Assembly (NCBI GenBank): GCA_023458535.1 | Contig: JAEWYW010000048.1 | Span: 44,394 to 108,393, forward strand | Direction: 5' to 3' | Length of the DNA stretch: 64,000 bases | Source: Bacteroidota bacterium | Lineage (GTDB): Bacteria; Bacteroidota; Bacteroidia; Flavobacteriales; Weeksellaceae | In this document: piece after piece, positions 9,117 through 18,049 of the stretch | How positions within the stretch are numbered: the stretch's first letter is position 1 | Layout: each line of letters starts with the position of its first letter | Notes under the pieces: model-generated | What the model was told of the DNA's origin: nothing | What the model saw: the letters and a program-made list of their open reading frames with translations, nothing else | Databases searched by the model: none | Position numbers and translations under genes: made by a program

Positions 9117-10157
9117 ATGCGTTTCGTGAAATTTTTCGTCATTATTGCAGCTGTTTTGGTAGGAGCTTACGCCGCTTCTATGTATTATTTCGTAGATGAA
9201 AGCAAAGATTTTAAAGTCGAAAAAGAAATAGATTATCCCCTTAATGAGGTTTTTTCGCAGTTCAATAATTTGCAGAATTTCAGCCGCTGGAACAATTACT
9301 TTTCGAGTTCTAAAACAATGCATATAGATTTTTATCAGCCGTATGAAGGTCAGGGCAGTAGCATGAGTTACAACGACAAGGTAACCGATAAAAATGGTGA
9401 ACTTTTCATCCGCTACGAAAATCCTCTAAAAAGTTTGCGGTATCAACTTTTCGAATCTGAGAACGAAAATCCATCTCTAATTGATATTAAATTTGTACCT
9501 GCAGGAGAACAGAAAACCAAAATTACATGGATGATTCACACTCCGAAACTCAATGTTTGGAAGCGGGCAGAAAATCTTTGGACAGAAGATCGCTTTGTGG
9601 AAAATATTGATAAAAGCATGGTGAATCTTAAAAATGTGATGAGCAATAAAGTAGCCAAAGCCAACCTTGCTTCCAGCATCAAATATGATACTCTAATGAT
9701 AGAAAAAGAGGAAGGTCAACTTTTGCTGGGTATTAATGTAAGCACATCCAACAAAAAAGATGCTTTGGTAAGAAATGTGGTCATGAACTACAATAAAGTT
9801 TTCAACTTTGTACACATGGATCTGGGAAAATCTGATGATGAGTTTGGCTACCCAATTCTTATTACCGATGCTGATAATTATAAAGATAAAGAGGTTTCTT
9901 ATTTCATGGGAGTTCCTATCTCTAAGAGGGTAGGAGTTTCAGATAACAATTTTAGTTTCAGAACCGTAAATGGTGCGGAAATGTACGTGATGTACTATAA
10001 AGGACAGTATGCGAACCGCGTAAAAGCTATACAGCAACTTCTTCAAAAAGCTAAAAAAGACGAGATGCGAAATGGTGATCTTCAGCAAACCTTTTTAGAG
10101 TCACCTTCAGAAGATGGTGAGGTGGTTATGAAGCTATCTTTACCAGTTTTTAAGTAG
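9117..10157 (+). CDS. Membrane-anchored SRPBCC / GyrI-like protein
   Basis: A 346-residue protein with one N-terminal transmembrane segment (about 3-26), then an SRPBCC (START-like, polyketide-cyclase type) domain from about 33 to 175: the KEIDYPLNEVFSQFNNLQNFSRWNNY opening is characteristic of it, although the family has no single catalytic motif. The C-terminal half (about 190-345) resembles a GyrI-like ligand-binding domain. Both folds form hydrophobic pockets, so a ligand-binding or stress-sensing role outside the inner membrane is plausible. It stands alone between the glycogen and sucAB operons. A promoter box ends four bases before the ATG. No enzymatic function can be assigned. Confidence 0.72.
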   Translation: MRFVKFFVIIAAVLVGAYAASMYYFVDESKDFKVEKEIDYPLNEVFSQFNNLQNFSRWNNYFSSSKTMHIDFYQPYEGQGSSMSYNDKVTDKNGELFIRYENPLKSLRYQLFESENENPSLIDIKFVPAGEQKTKITWMIHTPKLNVWKRAENLWTEDRFVENIDKSMVNLKNVMSNKVAKANLASSIKYDTLMIEKEEGQLLLGINVSTSNKKDALVRNVVMNYNKVFNFVHMDLGKSDDEFGYPILITDADNYKDKEVSYFMGVPISKRVGVSDNNFSFRTVNGAEMYVMYYKGQYANRVKAIQQLLQKAKKDEMRNGDLQQTFLESPSEDGEVVMKLSLPVFK

Positions 10158-10204
10158 AGACAAGGCAATTACTTTGATAGTTATTTTTAATCAATTCGTC
10201 CCTT

Positions 10205-10231
10205 TTGAATCGGTTTTTTTTATTACATTTG
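10205..10231 (+). promoter_or_regulatory. Possible sucAB promoter
   Basis: TTG at 10205-10207 and TACATTTG at 10224-10231 resemble the Bacteroidota -33/-7 pair. The spacer of 16 bases is one short of the usual range. The sucA ATG is 46 bases downstream. Confidence 0.35.
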
Positions 10232-10277
10232 AAGATTAAATTTACTAACATATATTATTAATAGATAAACTGTAATA

Positions 10278-13079
10278 ATGGACAGATTTTCATTCCTAAA
10301 CGCAGCTCATTCTCAGTTAATTGAGGACTTGTATCAACAGTATTTAAAGTATCCCGATTCCCTAGAACCTTCATGGAAAGCCTTCTTTCAAGGTTTTGAT
10401 TTTGCGTTGGAAAACTATGCAGATGAAGATGTTGTGTATACAGCAAATACTTCTGCACCCGTACAACAAATGACCCAGGCGGCTTCTAACGGTGCTGTTC
10501 CAGACCATATCAAAAAAGAATTTATGGTGGTAAACCTTATTGAGGCGTACCGTACAAGAGGGCATTTGTTTACCAAAACAAATCCAGTTCGCGAAAGAAG
10601 AAACTATAAACCTACTTTGGATATAGAAAACTTCGGACTTTCTTCCGCAGATCTTAATACAAAATTCGATTCCGCTATACAAATTGGCATGAGCGGGCCT
10701 GCTACTTTACAGGATATCGTTACCAAACTTAAAACAGTTTATTGCGAGTCTGTAGGTGTAGAATACATGCACATTAACAATGTTGAAGAAAAAGAATTCA
10801 TCATCAAGTGGTTGCAGCAAAATAACAACCATGCTAACCTTTCAGAAACAGAGAAAACAGAGATTTTACTTAAATTAAATCAGGCTGTAGCTTTTGAAAA
10901 CTATCTTCACACGAAGTTTGTTGGTCAAAAGAGATTCTCTTTGGAAGGAGGCGAATCTTTAATTCCTGCTTTGGATCAACTCATCACAAGATCTTCTCAG
11001 TTGGGAGTAGATGAAGTAGTTTTGGGAATGGCGCACAGAGGACGATTAAACGTTCTTACCAATATTTTCGGGAAGTCTTACAAGCAGATTTTCTCCGAAT
11101 TTGAAGGGAAAGAGTTTGAAGAAAACATTTCTTCTGGAGACGTAAAATATCACTTGGGTGCTTCAAAAGTAATTCATACAGCTTCTGGTGAAGAAGTTCA
11201 CATCAATTTGGTTCCCAACCCATCTCACTTAGAAACTGTTGCTGCTTTAGTAGAAGGTATTTGCCGTGCGAAAGTAGATGATAAATATAAAGATTTCAAA
11301 AAAGTTCTACCAATCATTATCCACGGTGATGGTGCCGTTGCTGGACAAGGAATCGTGTATGAAGTGGCTCAGATGATGACTTTAGAAGGTTATAGAACTG
11401 GTGGAACGGTACATATTGTTGTCAATAATCAGGTTTCATTTACCACCAATTATTTAGACGCAAGATCTTCAACTTATTGTACAGATATTGCAAAAGTAAC
11501 AGAATCTCCTGTAATGCATGTAAATGCAGACGATGTGGAAGCTGTGGTGAATGCCATTCATTTTGCAGCAGATTTCAGAGCACAGTTTGGTAAAGATGTA
11601 TATATCGATTTATTAGGTTATAGAAAATACGGTCATAACGAAGGTGATGAGCCAAGATTTACACAACCTAATCTTTATAAAGCCATCTCTAAACATCCTA
11701 ATCCGAGAGAAATTTATAAAGAGAAATTAATTAAGGAAGGTATTGTTTCTGATGAGGTTCTTAAGAAAATGGAAACCGATTTCAAAACACTTCTAGATAA
11801 AGACTTTGACGAGTCTAAGGGCATTGAAAGAAACGCAATGGATCTTTTCATGGAAGACGATTGGAAAGATTTCCCGAACGCAAACACGGGTGATATTTTA
11901 TTACCAGTAGATACAAAATTCGATTTAACGCAGCTGAAAGAATTGGCCATAAAAATGTCCACCCTTCCAGCAGATAAAAAATTCTTAAATAAAATTACCC
12001 GCCTTTTCGAAAACCGTGTTAAAATGGTTGATGCCAATTCATTAGATTGGGCAATGGCAGAGTGGTTGGCGTATGCAACGCTACTTGTAGAAGGTAAAAA
12101 TGTAAGAATTTCGGGTGAAGATGTAGAAAGAGGAACTTTCTCTCACCGTCATGCGGTTGTAAAAACTGAAGATACTGAAGAAGAATACATTCCTTTGAGA
12201 CATGTTTCCGAATCAAGATTTGATATTTATAATTCACACCTTTCAGAATACGGAGTTTTAGGTTTCGATTATGGTTACGCTATGGCCTCACCTAATACTT
12301 TAACCATTTGGGAAGCACAGTTTGGTGACTTTATGAATGGTGCACAAATCATCATCGATCAGTATTTGGTGGCTGCCGAAGAAAAATGGAAAATTCAGGA
12401 CGGTTTGGTGATGATGTTACCTCACGGCTCCGAAGGACAAGGTGCAGAACACTCTTCAGCAAGATTAGAGAGATTCTTAACGCTTTGTGCAAACGATAAC
12501 ATGGTGGTGGCTAATATTACTTCTCCTGCCAACTATTTCCATTTGTTAAGAAGACAAATGAAATGGAATTTCAGAAAGCCGTTGGTGATCATGACCCCAA
12601 AATCTTTATTGAGACATCCAAAAGTAGTGTCTCCACTTGAGGATTTTGCCAACGGAAGTTTCCAACCTGTTTTAGACGATCCTACTGCTGATCCTAAGAA
12701 AATAGAGAAATTGGTGCTTTGTTCAGGTAAATTATACTATGAATTATTGGCTAAGAAAGAGGAGCTAAACTGCGAAAATATTGCATTGGTAAGATTGGAG
12801 CAATTGTATCCTTTAAGCATGGATAAAATCAATGAAATTTTCGAAAAGTACAGCAACAGAACTTCATTAGTATGGGCTCAGGAAGAACCAGAAAATATGG
12901 GTGCGTGGAGCTATATTCTTAGAAACTTCAGAGATACTGGCATTCAGGTAATTTCTCCAGTACCAAGTGGAGCACCAGCCCCGGGAAGTCATAAAATGTT
13001 CGAAAAGAAACAAAATGCAGTTATCAACCATGTTTTCGATAGAGATGATGCTCCTGCGGAAAGACCAGTAACTGCTTAA
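10278..13079 (+). CDS. sucA: 2-oxoglutarate dehydrogenase E1 component
   Basis: SucA is the thiamine diphosphate-dependent decarboxylase of the 2-oxoglutarate dehydrogenase complex in the TCA cycle. Seen: the N-terminal E2-binding segment (FLNAAHSQLIEDLYQQY), GMAHRGRLNVL near residue 252, HGDGAVAGQGIVYE near 349 and the following GYRTGGTVHIVVNNQVSFTT that form the cofactor site, and a transketolase pyrimidine-type domain in the last third (LPHGSEGQGAEHSSARLERFL). The 933-residue length is normal. sucB follows after 43 bases, the usual operon partner. The E3 subunit and sucCD are not in this window. Confidence 0.96.
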   Translation: MDRFSFLNAAHSQLIEDLYQQYLKYPDSLEPSWKAFFQGFDFALENYADEDVVYTANTSAPVQQMTQAASNGAVPDHIKKEFMVVNLIEAYRTRGHLFTKTNPVRERRNYKPTLDIENFGLSSADLNTKFDSAIQIGMSGPATLQDIVTKLKTVYCESVGVEYMHINNVEEKEFIIKWLQQNNNHANLSETEKTEILLKLNQAVAFENYLHTKFVGQKRFSLEGGESLIPALDQLITRSSQLGVDEVVLGMAHRGRLNVLTNIFGKSYKQIFSEFEGKEFEENISSGDVKYHLGASKVIHTASGEEVHINLVPNPSHLETVAALVEGICRAKVDDKYKDFKKVLPIIIHGDGAVAGQGIVYEVAQMMTLEGYRTGGTVHIVVNNQVSFTTNYLDARSSTYCTDIAKVTESPVMHVNADDVEAVVNAIHFAADFRAQFGKDVYIDLLGYRKYGHNEGDEPRFTQPNLYKAISKHPNPREIYKEKLIKEGIVSDEVLKKMETDFKTLLDKDFDESKGIERNAMDLFMEDDWKDFPNANTGDILLPVDTKFDLTQLKELAIKMSTLPADKKFLNKITRLFENRVKMVDANSLDWAMAEWLAYATLLVEGKNVRISGEDVERGTFSHRHAVVKTEDTEEEYIPLRHVSESRFDIYNSHLSEYGVLGFDYGYAMASPNTLTIWEAQFGDFMNGAQIIIDQYLVAAEEKWKIQDGLVMMLPHGSEGQGAEHSSARLERFLTLCANDNMVVANITSPANYFHLLRRQMKWNFRKPLVIMTPKSLLRHPKVVSPLEDFANGSFQPVLDDPTADPKKIEKLVLCSGKLYYELLAKKEELNCENIALVRLEQLYPLSMDKINEIFEKYSNRTSLVWAQEEPENMGAWSYILRNFRDTGIQVISPVPSGAPAPGSHKMFEKKQNAVINHVFDRDDAPAERPVTA

Positions 13080-13122
13080 ACACAAATAATCAACAATTTA
13101 AAAATAAAAAATACTCAATAAT

Positions 13123-14367
13123 ATGTCAGTTTTAGAAATGAAAGTTCCTTCACCGGGCGAATCCATCACAGAAGTGGAAATTGCAACATGGCTTGTAAAA
13201 GACGGTGACTACGTTGAAAAAGATCAGCCAATTGCTGAAGTAGATTCCGATAAAGCAACGCTTGAACTTCCTGCAGAACAAAGTGGTATCATCACTTTAA
13301 AAGCGGAAGAAGGTGAGGTGGTACAAGTAGGTCAGGTAGTTTGTTTAATTGATATGGATGCTGCAAAACCAGAGGGTGCTGCTGCTCCAGCAGCTGAAGC
13401 TAAAAAAGAGGAAGAAGCTCCAAAAGCTGCTGAGCCTTCAAAAACTGAAGCTCCAAAACCTGCCGCTCAACCTGCTGCAACTTATGCTACGGGAACTCCG
13501 TCACCAGCTGCAAAGAAAATCTTAGACGAGAAAGGAGTGGAAGCTTCTCAGGTTCAAGGTACTGGTAAAGATGGTAGAATCACTAAAACTGATGCAGAAC
13601 TAGCTGCTGTTCCAGCAATGGGAAGTGCTCCTGCAGGTGGAGATAGAAACACCACAACGACAAAACTTTCTGTTTTAAGAAGAAAATTAGCACAAAGATT
13701 GGTTTCTGTAAAGAACGAAACTGCGATGCTTACTACTTTCAACGAAGTGGATATGTCTGAAATTTTCAGATTGAGAAAACAATATAAAGAAGAGTTTGCT
13801 GCTAAACATGGTGTTGGCTTAGGTTTCATGTCTTTCTTCACGAAAGCGGTTACCAGAGCTTTACAAATGTATCCAGATGTAAATGCTTCAATCGATGGAG
13901 ATTATAAAATTAACTATGATTTCTGCGATATTTCTATTGCAGTTTCAGGACCAAAAGGTTTGATGGTGCCAGTATTGAGAAATGCTGAAAACATGTCTTT
14001 CAGTGGTGTTGAAATGAATATTAAAACTCTTGCTGACAAAGTAAGAGACGGTAAAATTACAGTTGATGAAATGACGGGTGGTACTTTCACAATCACCAAT
14101 GGTGGTGTGTTCGGATCGATGTTATCAACGCCAATTATCAACCCACCACAATCTGCAATCTTGGGAATGCACAACATTATTCAAAGACCAGTTGCGGTGG
14201 ACGGACAGGTTGTCATTCGCCCTATGATGTATGTAGCAATGTCTTATGACCATAGGATTATTGATGGTAGAGAATCTGTAGGATTCCTAGTGGCAGTAAA
14301 AGAAGGTATCGACGATCCAGTTGGAATTTTAATGGGAGGTGACGAAAGAAAAGGTTTAGGACTTTAA
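13123..14367 (+). CDS. sucB: Dihydrolipoyl succinyltransferase (E2)
   Basis: SucB is the core acyltransferase of 2-oxoglutarate dehydrogenase and passes succinyl groups from lipoate to CoA. Seen: one lipoyl domain at 1-77 with the modified lysine Lys44 in EVDSDKATLELP, an Ala/Pro/Lys-rich hinge at about 82-120, a peripheral subunit-binding domain at about 125-160 (TPSPAAKKILDEKG), and the catalytic domain from about 185 with SYDHRIIDGR (His377, Asp381). The 414-residue length is typical. The ATG follows sucA by 43 bases and a strong terminator lies 22 bases after the stop, which bounds a two-gene operon. Confidence 0.96.
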   Translation: MSVLEMKVPSPGESITEVEIATWLVKDGDYVEKDQPIAEVDSDKATLELPAEQSGIITLKAEEGEVVQVGQVVCLIDMDAAKPEGAAAPAAEAKKEEEAPKAAEPSKTEAPKPAAQPAATYATGTPSPAAKKILDEKGVEASQVQGTGKDGRITKTDAELAAVPAMGSAPAGGDRNTTTTKLSVLRRKLAQRLVSVKNETAMLTTFNEVDMSEIFRLRKQYKEEFAAKHGVGLGFMSFFTKAVTRALQMYPDVNASIDGDYKINYDFCDISIAVSGPKGLMVPVLRNAENMSFSGVEMNIKTLADKVRDGKITVDEMTGGTFTITNGGVFGSMLSTPIINPPQSAILGMHNIIQRPVAVDGQVVIRPMMYVAMSYDHRIIDGRESVGFLVAVKEGIDDPVGILMGGDERKGLGL

Positions 14368-14387
14368 TCAACACCCAATAATAATAA

Positions 14388-14424
14388 CAAAATCTCGCCT
14401 TCGTAAAAAAGGCGAGATTTTTGT
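14388..14424 (+). terminator. Terminator after sucB
   Basis: A perfect stem (AAATCTCGCCTT paired with the downstream AAGGCGAGATTT arm, short loop) is followed by T residues. It lies just after the sucB stop and before apaG on the same strand. Confidence 0.85.
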
Positions 14425-14447
14425 ATCTATGAAATAAAACTATTAAA

Positions 14448-14834
14448 ATGTTCTCTAAAATCACATCCAACATCAAGGTTTCCGTAGTTCCCGAATACGA
14501 TCCTAAAAACAGTTATCCGTCTGAGAACAGATATGTTTTTAAATATTATATTACCATAGAAAATGTGGGAGATTTTCCTATTAAAATTCTCAAGAGAAAA
14601 TGGTTGATTTTTGATACTGGTTTCGGATACACGGAGGTGGTAGGCGATGGTGTTATTGGTTTGACACCGGAGATATTATCAACAGAACATTTTACTTATT
14701 TTTCTAATGTGATGCTTCGTTCAGGCGTGGGAAATATGACTGGAAAATATTTAGTGAGAAACCTAGATACCAATGAAGATTTCGAAATTGATATCCCTAA
14801 ATTTAATCTTGTTTCTGAGGTTTTAAGCAACTAA
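14448..14834 (+). CDS. apaG: ApaG domain protein
   Basis: A 128-residue single-domain protein of the ApaG family, a fibronectin-like beta-sandwich linked in enterobacteria to Co2+/Mg2+ resistance and diadenosine tetraphosphate metabolism. Seen: the NRYVFKYYITIENVGD stretch, KRKWLIFDTGFGYTEVVGDGVIG with the conserved glycine-rich loop, and YFSNVMLRSGVGNMTGKY, matching the family order. It has no signal peptide. It lies between the sucAB terminator and a convergent exonuclease gene, so it probably has its own promoter. The biochemical role remains poorly defined for the whole family. Confidence 0.88.
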   Translation: MFSKITSNIKVSVVPEYDPKNSYPSENRYVFKYYITIENVGDFPIKILKRKWLIFDTGFGYTEVVGDGVIGLTPEILSTEHFTYFSNVMLRSGVGNMTGKYLVRNLDTNEDFEIDIPKFNLVSEVLSN

Positions 14835-14870
14835 TTTGAATTGTAATAAGGATTATTGGTGAAGTAGCAA

Positions 14871-15425
14871 TTACAATTTTTTAATATATCTTTTTAAAAA
14901 AGGTTCTTCCAATTCCTCATTTTGCGTCAACAATAGTCTTTCAAAAGCCAATAGAGATATTTTTGCACAAGCTTCGGCATCATCACCAGCTCTGTGGTGC
15001 TTGAACTGTATGTCATGATATTCTGCGAGGCTTTTCAATCCATATTTAGGAAGTTTCCAAGATTTTTTGGCGAGTTGAATGCTGCATAGGTAATTGATTC
15101 TTGGAGTGAATAAACCATAATATTCCAAACAACCCCGTAAGACTCCGGCATCAAAACTGGCATTGTGCGCAATCATTAAATTTCCATACATTAAATCTTC
15201 CACCTCATACCAAATCTCATCAAAAGTGGGCGAATCTTTCACTTCTTCTGGCTCTATACCATGTACAGCAATATTGTATTTATTGAAATAAGGAAAGCTT
15301 GGAGGTTTAATAAGCCATGTTTTTGTAGCAACAATTTCAGAATTTTCTACGATGCACAGTCCCAGCTCACAAGCAGAATTCTTCTCATGTGTAGCAGTTT
15401 CAAAATCCAGTGCAACGAAATCCAT
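14871..15425 (-). CDS. DnaQ-like 3'-5' exonuclease (DEDDh)
   Basis: A 184-residue exonuclease of the DnaQ/RNase T fold. The DEDDh residues are visible: Asp7 and Glu9 in ALDFETA, an aspartate in IAHNASFDAGVL, and the HHRAGDDAEACA motif with the catalytic histidine and last aspartate. The protein is only the nuclease domain; it could be a Pol III epsilon subunit, a repair nuclease or an oligoribonuclease-like enzyme, and a second DnaQ-like gene lies at 38736-39500. A 14-base tandem repeat begins six bases upstream of its ATG, which may affect expression. Confidence 0.88.
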   Translation of the reverse strand: MDFVALDFETATHEKNSACELGLCIVENSEIVATKTWLIKPPSFPYFNKYNIAVHGIEPEEVKDSPTFDEIWYEVEDLMYGNLMIAHNASFDAGVLRGCLEYYGLFTPRINYLCSIQLAKKSWKLPKYGLKSLAEYHDIQFKHHRAGDDAEACAKISLLAFERLLLTQNEELEEPFLKRYIKKL

Positions 15426-15430
15426 TTTTT

Positions 15431-15485
15431 TAGAAGTTAGAAATTAGAAGTTAGAAATTAGAAGTTAGAAATTAGAATTAGAAAT
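15431..15485. repeat. 14-bp tandem repeat, three full copies plus one degenerate
   Basis: The unit TAGAAGTTAGAAAT occurs at 15431-15444, 15445-15458 and 15459-15472 without a mismatch. A fourth copy at 15473-15485 has lost one base. It lies in the gap between a glycosyltransferase gene and the exonuclease gene, six bases before the start codon of the latter, so it is inside its 5' region. Confidence 0.95.
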
Positions 15486-15543
15486 TAAATTTTGTTAAAT
15501 TACTTTCAAGTAACAAGGAAACTAAAAGCTGTAAACTCAAACC

Positions 15544-16518
15544 TCACTTCAAAAAATGCTTGAAAATTAGCCATTTTGTTTGATAATAATCTTCTTTTTG
15601 ATTTTTCTGTCTAAGCTTCCAAGTTCCAGCGGCTTGTCCGTAGAAGCCAAAATGTGCGCGAACCACTGCCCACAGATGTGAAAATCCATTTTTAAAACCA
15701 AAATACAATCCAGCAACACCATCTAAACAAAGTCGGAAGAAAATCAACCATATTAATTTTGGAAATGGTAAATTTTTAAGCAACATTGAGAGATTATTTC
15801 TAATGTTTAAATAGGTTTTTTGAGCATTTTGTTTGTCTAAAGTTCCACCTCCAACGTGATAAACTGTAGACTTACCAGTATAATATATTTTTTTTCCTGC
15901 ATTAATGAACCTCCAACAAAGGTCAATTTCTTCCTGATGGGCAAAAAACCGAGCGTCGAAACCATTTTGCTCCCAGAAACTTTTTGCTCTCACAAAAAGA
16001 CAACATCCAGAAGCCCAAAAAATTTCTGCTTCATCGTTATACTGTCCATGATCTTCTTCAACATCATCAAAAATACGACCTCTACAATAGGGATATCCTA
16101 AATTGTCAATCAATCCACCGGCAGCACCTGCAAATTCAAATTTTTTCTTGTCGGTGTAAGATAATATTTTGGGTTGAACCGCTGCAATTTTCGGGTTCGA
16201 ATCTAGCAATGATATTACAGGGTGCAACCAATTGGGGCTTACCTCTACATCAGTGTTCAGAAGACAATAATATTTAGCATTAATTTTCTTCAAACCTTCG
16301 TTATACCCACCAGCAAAACCATAATTTTCGTAGTTTTTGATAATTTCAACATCAGGAAAGTTTTGTTGTAAATAATTAACCGAAGAATCGGTGGAAGCGT
16401 TATCAATTACGTAAACTTTGGCATCATCCGAATACTGAACAACCGAGGGAAGAAACTTTTCCAACCATTTTTGTCCGTTCCAATTCAAGAGAACAATAGC
16501 AGTATCTTTAAAACTCAT
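15544..16518 (-). CDS. Glycosyltransferase family 2
   Basis: A 324-residue GT2 enzyme, probably a rhamnosyl- or hexosyl-transferase of surface polysaccharide or lipid-linked glycan. Seen: the N-terminal IVLLNWNGQKWLEKFLPSV, DNASTDSS at about 37-44, LLNTDVEVSPNW (the DxD-like metal/nucleotide site), and HQEEIDLCWRF, which holds the catalytic-base region of the wbbL-like subgroup. A hydrophobic segment at about 248-275 probably contacts the membrane. Its start overlaps the end of the upstream acyltransferase gene by 11 bases, so the pair is co-transcribed and may act on the same envelope lipid. Acceptor and sugar are unknown. Confidence 0.85.
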   Translation of the reverse strand: MSFKDTAIVLLNWNGQKWLEKFLPSVVQYSDDAKVYVIDNASTDSSVNYLQQNFPDVEIIKNYENYGFAGGYNEGLKKINAKYYCLLNTDVEVSPNWLHPVISLLDSNPKIAAVQPKILSYTDKKKFEFAGAAGGLIDNLGYPYCRGRIFDDVEEDHGQYNDEAEIFWASGCCLFVRAKSFWEQNGFDARFFAHQEEIDLCWRFINAGKKIYYTGKSTVYHVGGGTLDKQNAQKTYLNIRNNLSMLLKNLPFPKLIWLIFFRLCLDGVAGLYFGFKNGFSHLWAVVRAHFGFYGQAAGTWKLRQKNQKEDYYQTKWLIFKHFLK

Positions 16519-17398
16519 TTTGTACCGTATCTAAATGTTTTATGGAGTTTTGGTATTTCCATTTCCTGTGCGACCAAAGATAATTATCTGGTCTTTTATG
16601 AAGCGTATTCTCAAGTAGTTTATGAAATTTTTTCACCACTTCAAAATCTTCAAATTTTTCACCTTCAGGATAAATTCTGTGGTAGTTTACCTGATAAAAA
16701 CCCCGTTTTACCTTTTTCATTTCACAATAGATGAATGCTAAATCCATCCTCGTTGCCAACTTGTCGTATCCTATAAATGCGGGCGTGTCTTGGTTCAAAA
16801 ACTTCAAGCCATAATCAATATATACATGATGCGGCGTTTGGTCGGCTACAAACATATAAGCTGAATTTCCATCATTTTTATTTCTAAAAATATGGCGAAT
16901 TACTTCATTGGCTTCCAAGGCTTCATTACCAAAACGGTTTCTAATTTTCTTAATCTGACTTTCCCAAAATTCACTGTTTACTTTTCTGTAGACAGGATGA
17001 CAGTGTTCTTGAGGAATTACCTTGGCAAAAGCGTTGATCCATTCCCAGTTGAAAACGTGTCCCGCAAGCATAATCACATTTTTACCTTCTCGTTTTGCTT
17101 CATGAAAAACATCCTGATTAATGTGCTGCATTCTCACGCGTGACTCCGTTTCGGAAATCGTAAACGATTTTACAGTTTCTACTAAATAATCTGAAAAATT
17201 AAGATAAAAGGCCTTAACGATTTTTTCAATTTCTTCCTTTGATTTGTGAGGAAAAGAATTGGTAATATTTTCTGTGATGACTTTTTTACGGTATCCCACA
17301 ACATAATAATTCATAAAAAAAATGATATCCGAAAAAAAGTAAAGAACTTTTAACGGCAACTTTGAAACGAGTAATATAATGTTGATTAGGAAATTCAT
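16508..17398 (-). CDS. LpxL/HtrB-like lipid A acyltransferase
   Basis: A 296-residue inner-membrane acyltransferase of the LpxL/HtrB family, which adds secondary acyl chains to lipid A or related lipids. Seen: an N-terminal hydrophobic anchor (about 3-33), the H-X4-E active-site motif at His114 to Glu119 (GHVFNWEW), and VYRKVNSEFWESQIKKIRNRFG, the usual following block. A further hydrophilic block YLWSHRKWK near the C-terminus is also typical of the family. It overlaps the glycosyltransferase gene by 11 bases. The acyl chain and acceptor cannot be read from sequence. Upstream, 81 bases separate it from the divergent thioredoxin-like gene. Confidence 0.88.
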   Translation of the reverse strand: MNFLINIILLVSKLPLKVLYFFSDIIFFMNYYVVGYRKKVITENITNSFPHKSKEEIEKIVKAFYLNFSDYLVETVKSFTISETESRVRMQHINQDVFHEAKREGKNVIMLAGHVFNWEWINAFAKVIPQEHCHPVYRKVNSEFWESQIKKIRNRFGNEALEANEVIRHIFRNKNDGNSAYMFVADQTPHHVYIDYGLKFLNQDTPAFIGYDKLATRMDLAFIYCEMKKVKRGFYQVNYHRIYPEGEKFEDFEVVKKFHKLLENTLHKRPDNYLWSHRKWKYQNSIKHLDTVQNEF

Positions 17399-17479
17399 AA
17401 AACATGCAAATTTACGGATAATAACAATTATGGTTTCATATTTGTAAAAATTAATCTAACTTTAATTTTTATTTTAAAT

Positions 17480-18016
17480 ATGAAAAAGACCATTTATATA
17501 ATAGGATTATTGTTTGCAGTAGGAGGATTGGAAACATTACATGCCCAACAAGCTCCAGTAGCAACTGCAGAAGCAGAAGCAAAAAAGAAAGCGCTGGAGG
17601 AAAAAGCAAAGCTTCCGAAGCCTTATGATTCCAAGGCTGATGCACAAAAAGATATCAATAACTTAATCGCAAAAGCGAAGAAAGAGAATAAAAATATTAT
17701 TTTACAAGCTGGTGGAAATTGGTGCATATGGTGTTTACGATTTAACAATTTTGTAGAAACAACACCAGAGTTGAAAGGCATTGTTGATGCTAATTACCTA
17801 TATTACCATTTAAACTGGTCGCCAGATAACAAAAACGAAAAAGTTTTTGCACAATATGGCAACCCAGGTGAAAAATTTGGCTATCCCGTTTTTATTGTTT
17901 TAGATAAAAATGGAAAAATGATTCATGTACAGGATAGTGCAGTACTGGAAGATGGAAAAGGCTACGGAATTGATAAAGTAAAGCAATTTTTTAATTCGTG
18001 GATACCAAAATCATAA
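17480..18016 (+). CDS. Secreted thioredoxin-like protein
   Basis: A 178-residue protein with a signal peptide (1-22, ending HAQ), a charged Ala/Glu/Lys-rich linker (about 28-50) and a thioredoxin fold from about 55. The redox motif is WCIWC (Cys82, Cys85), unlike the common WCGPC, and the downstream FGYPVFIVLDKNGK carries the cis-proline expected in the fold. It is probably a periplasmic thiol-disulfide reductase or holdase of the Thioredoxin_7 kind. It is a single-gene unit, followed by a bidirectional terminator. Confidence 0.8.
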   Translation: MKKTIYIIGLLFAVGGLETLHAQQAPVATAEAEAKKKALEEKAKLPKPYDSKADAQKDINNLIAKAKKENKNIILQAGGNWCIWCLRFNNFVETTPELKGIVDANYLYYHLNWSPDNKNEKVFAQYGNPGEKFGYPVFIVLDKNGKMIHVQDSAVLEDGKGYGIDKVKQFFNSWIPKS

Positions 18017-18019
18017 AAC

Positions 18020-18049
18020 AAAAAACCGATAATAATATCGGTTTTTTTT
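18020..18049 (+). terminator. Bidirectional terminator between convergent genes
   Basis: The stem AAAAAACCGAT / ATCGGTTTTTT with a six-base loop has a T run on the plus strand and an A run on its other side. It lies between the convergent thioredoxin-like and aldehyde dehydrogenase genes and serves both. Confidence 0.85.

Noticed and set aside
14839..14878. Inverted repeat between apaG and the exonuclease gene as a terminator
   Set aside because: The nine-base stem is AT-only with a long loop and overlaps the exonuclease coding end. It is too weak to call.
14871..15425. Calling this nuclease the DNA polymerase III epsilon subunit (dnaQ)
   Set aside because: Only the nuclease fold is visible; two DnaQ-like genes occur in this window and no evidence ties either to the polymerase.
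15431..15485. CRISPR array
   Set aside because: The units are 14 bases with no spacers and there are no cas genes. It is a simple tandem repeat.
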